Part shown: positions 6,333-7,232 of the stretch, in pieces
Layout: the number at the start of each line of letters is the position of its first letter
Numbering within the stretch: position 1 is the first letter of the stretch
From: Candidatus Omnitrophota bacterium
Lineage (GTDB): Bacteria; Omnitrophota; Gorgyraeia; Aquiviventales; Aquiviventaceae
Length of the DNA stretch: 7,232 bases
Assembly (NCBI GenBank): GCA_016180605.1
Contig: JACPAW010000053.1
Location: 1 to 7,232, forward strand
Direction: 5' to 3'
The notes under the pieces: model-generated
Database searches by the model: none
Seen by the model: the letters and a program-made list of their open reading frames with translations, nothing else
Told to the model about the DNA's origin: nothing
Translations under genes and position numbers: made by a program

Positions 6333-6970
6333 AGGCATCTCAAACAGCCCACCGCATTGGGATTACCGGCCTTGGAATGAGCGTTCCCTCCAAAGTCGTC
6401 ACCAACCATGACTTGGCAAAAATCGTGGACACCAATGATGAGTGGATTCGTACCCGGACCGGGATTTGCGAAAGGCGGATTGCCGAGCCAGGTACCGCTA
6501 CGAGCGATTTAGCCTTCTTGGCTGCCCGCGAAGCACTCAAAAACGCCCACTTAGACCCTAAAGATTTAGAATTGCTCATCATTGCCACGACTACTCCTGA
6601 TATGCTTTTTCCCTCAACCGCCTGTATCGTGCAGCAACGCTTAGGAGCGAAATCGGCGGTTTGCTTTGATCTTTCAGCGGCTTGCTCAGGGTCGGTTTTC
6701 GCACTGATCACCGCGCAGCAATACCTGCTTGCCAACCGATACAAGAATGCCCTGGTGGTAGGTGCAGAAGTGCTTTCCAGCTTTATCGATTGGACCGACC
6801 GCTCCACCTGTGTTCTCTTCGGAGATGGGGCAGGGGCCTGCGTTCTGCAGCCTGTCAAAACGGGCGGGATCCTGGCTACCGATATGGGTTCGGACGGTAC
6901 GGCATCAGGGCTTCTTTGGTCTGCCCGGCCAGGGTCAACACGCCCTTCTTCGACAACCAGCCGGAGATGA
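6329..6970 (+). CDS. fabH: Beta-ketoacyl-ACP synthase III (FabH), 3' part lost at a chimeric join
   Basis: FabH condenses acetyl-CoA or a branched acyl-CoA with malonyl-ACP to start fatty acid synthesis. Residues 1 to about 197 are typical: DTNDEWIRTRTGICERR (34-50), TTTPDMLFPSTA (87-98), the active-site Cys119 in DLSAACSG (114-121) and FGDGAGA (164-170), followed by GILATDMGSDGTASGLLW (180-197). After that, similarity ends and 16 unrelated residues lead to a TGA at 6968-6970. Full-length FabH is about 320-330 residues and its catalytic His and Asn lie in the missing half, so this product would be inactive. The real gene presumably continues elsewhere. The join falls somewhere between about 6898 and 6935. 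The start overlaps the plsX stop by four bases. Confidence 0.93.
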   Translation: MKASQTAHRIGITGLGMSVPSKVVTNHDLAKIVDTNDEWIRTRTGICERRIAEPGTATSDLAFLAAREALKNAHLDPKDLELLIIATTTPDMLFPSTACIVQQRLGAKSAVCFDLSAACSGSVFALITAQQYLLANRYKNALVVGAEVLSSFIDWTDRSTCVLFGDGAGACVLQPVKTGGILATDMGSDGTASGLLWSARPGSTRPSSTTSRR

Positions 6971-7016
6971 CGCCGGAGAAGATGCGGTATGCGCTCCAGG
7001 CCAGAGACGTCGCCGC
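6898..7016 (+). pseudogene. Probable short-chain dehydrogenase/reductase (SDR), C-terminal fragment
   Basis: In the frame one base behind fabH, the sequence reads YGIRASLVCPARVNTPFF, then DNQPEMTPEKMRYALQARDVAA. That fits the stretch of classical SDR enzymes downstream of the active-site Tyr-Lys: the YGIRV-xxVCPGxVxTPF loop and the following PE-x-M-x-x-x-DVA helix start. Only about 35-40 codons are present; the Rossmann fold and active site are absent. The left edge cannot be fixed, because 6898-6921 also reads well as FabH. Substrate cannot be told. Identification rests on a short segment. Confidence 0.5.
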
Positions 7017-7232
7017 GTCGTCGTACCTGGCCGGATCTGGCCACGTTCTGCGCGGATCGAGAATTTCGGATGGGACTCCCGGGCAGGAGTGTGGCACGGC
7101 AATGTTGAAAACAGGGTGCATCGCGGTCGAAATCAATGCCAAGTGACCCGATAGGGCCGCTTTGATCATCGCGCGTGTGTAGCCGATCTTAATGCGCGAT
7201 CCGACGCCATAAGCTCCGCCACTCCAGCCGGT
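7011..7232 (-). CDS. pckA: Phosphoenolpyruvate carboxykinase (ATP), C-terminal fragment
   Basis: PckA converts oxaloacetate and ATP to phosphoenolpyruvate, the first step of gluconeogenesis. The frame enters from the right edge at 7232 and reads TGWSGGAYGVGSRIKIGYTR, then AMIKAALSG, VFNIAVPHSCPGVPSEILDP and RRTWPDPARYDDAA. This is the conserved C-terminal region of ATP-dependent PEPCK, including the glycine-rich loop and the Arg/Thr region of the nucleotide site (SRIKIGYT) and the GVP-x-x-LDPR-x-TW signature. About 72 codons are present. The last 20-30 residues of the enzyme are missing: after YDDAA the minus-strand frame runs on into the complement of the SDR-like fragment. The gene points toward fabH and has no link to the lipid operon. 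Confidence 0.88.

Noticed and set aside
6876..7169. A single 97-residue minus-strand gene starting MIKAALSG
   Set aside because: Its first part is internal PEP carboxykinase sequence that continues upstream to the window edge, and its last part is the complement of the SDR-like and fabH sequence.
1..7232. CRISPR array, toxin-antitoxin, phage-defence genes or tRNA/rRNA genes
   Set aside because: No direct repeat series, recognisable defence domain or RNA-gene signature was seen on either strand.

Overview
The window is a piece of an ordinary bacterial housekeeping chromosome. It carries the end of recJ, then rpmB on the opposite strand, then a tightly packed rightward run: recG, rsmD, coaD, a DUF177/YceD gene, rpmF, plsX and fabH. 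This order is widespread in bacteria outside the well-studied Proteobacteria. Both ribosomal proteins (L28 and L32) are the cysteine-containing, zinc-ribbon type. I cannot name the phylum from sequence alone. Base composition of the housekeeping part is moderate (29 of 60 bases are G or C at 2281-2340).

Layout: 1-1128 is the C-terminal two thirds of RecJ. 1070-1342 (minus strand) is rpmB, tail-to-tail with recJ and overlapping it by 59 bp. A compact divergent promoter region lies at about 1362-1408. From 1394 the rightward operon begins. Four of its gene joins overlap by 1 to 4 bases (recG/rsmD, rsmD/coaD, coaD/DUF177, plsX/fabH), so translational coupling is likely. Together the genes serve DNA repair (recJ, recG), ribosome assembly (rpmB, rsmD, DUF177, rpmF), coenzyme A synthesis (coaD) and fatty acid/phospholipid initiation (plsX, fabH).

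Three things break the ordinary picture. First, recG is chimeric: about 290 bp of very GC-rich DNA (2753-3043), carrying the tail of an unknown gene and the start of a trehalose-6-phosphate phosphatase gene, replaces roughly 150 codons of helicase domain 2, although the reading frame stays open. Second, a nested palindromic element of about 131 bp with perfect 15-bp terminal inverted repeats lies between DUF177 and rpmF and resembles a MITE. Third, fabH stops resembling FabH at about residue 195-198. It runs into a short fragment that reads as the C-terminal part of a short-chain dehydrogenase, and then into the C-terminus of an ATP-type PEP carboxykinase gene on the opposite strand, which reaches the window edge.

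My preferred reading of the recG and fabH joins is a chimeric assembly or amplification product (three abrupt joins between unrelated partial genes), not a new biological system. The palindromic element and the divergent promoter are the best candidates for genuine biology worth checking.
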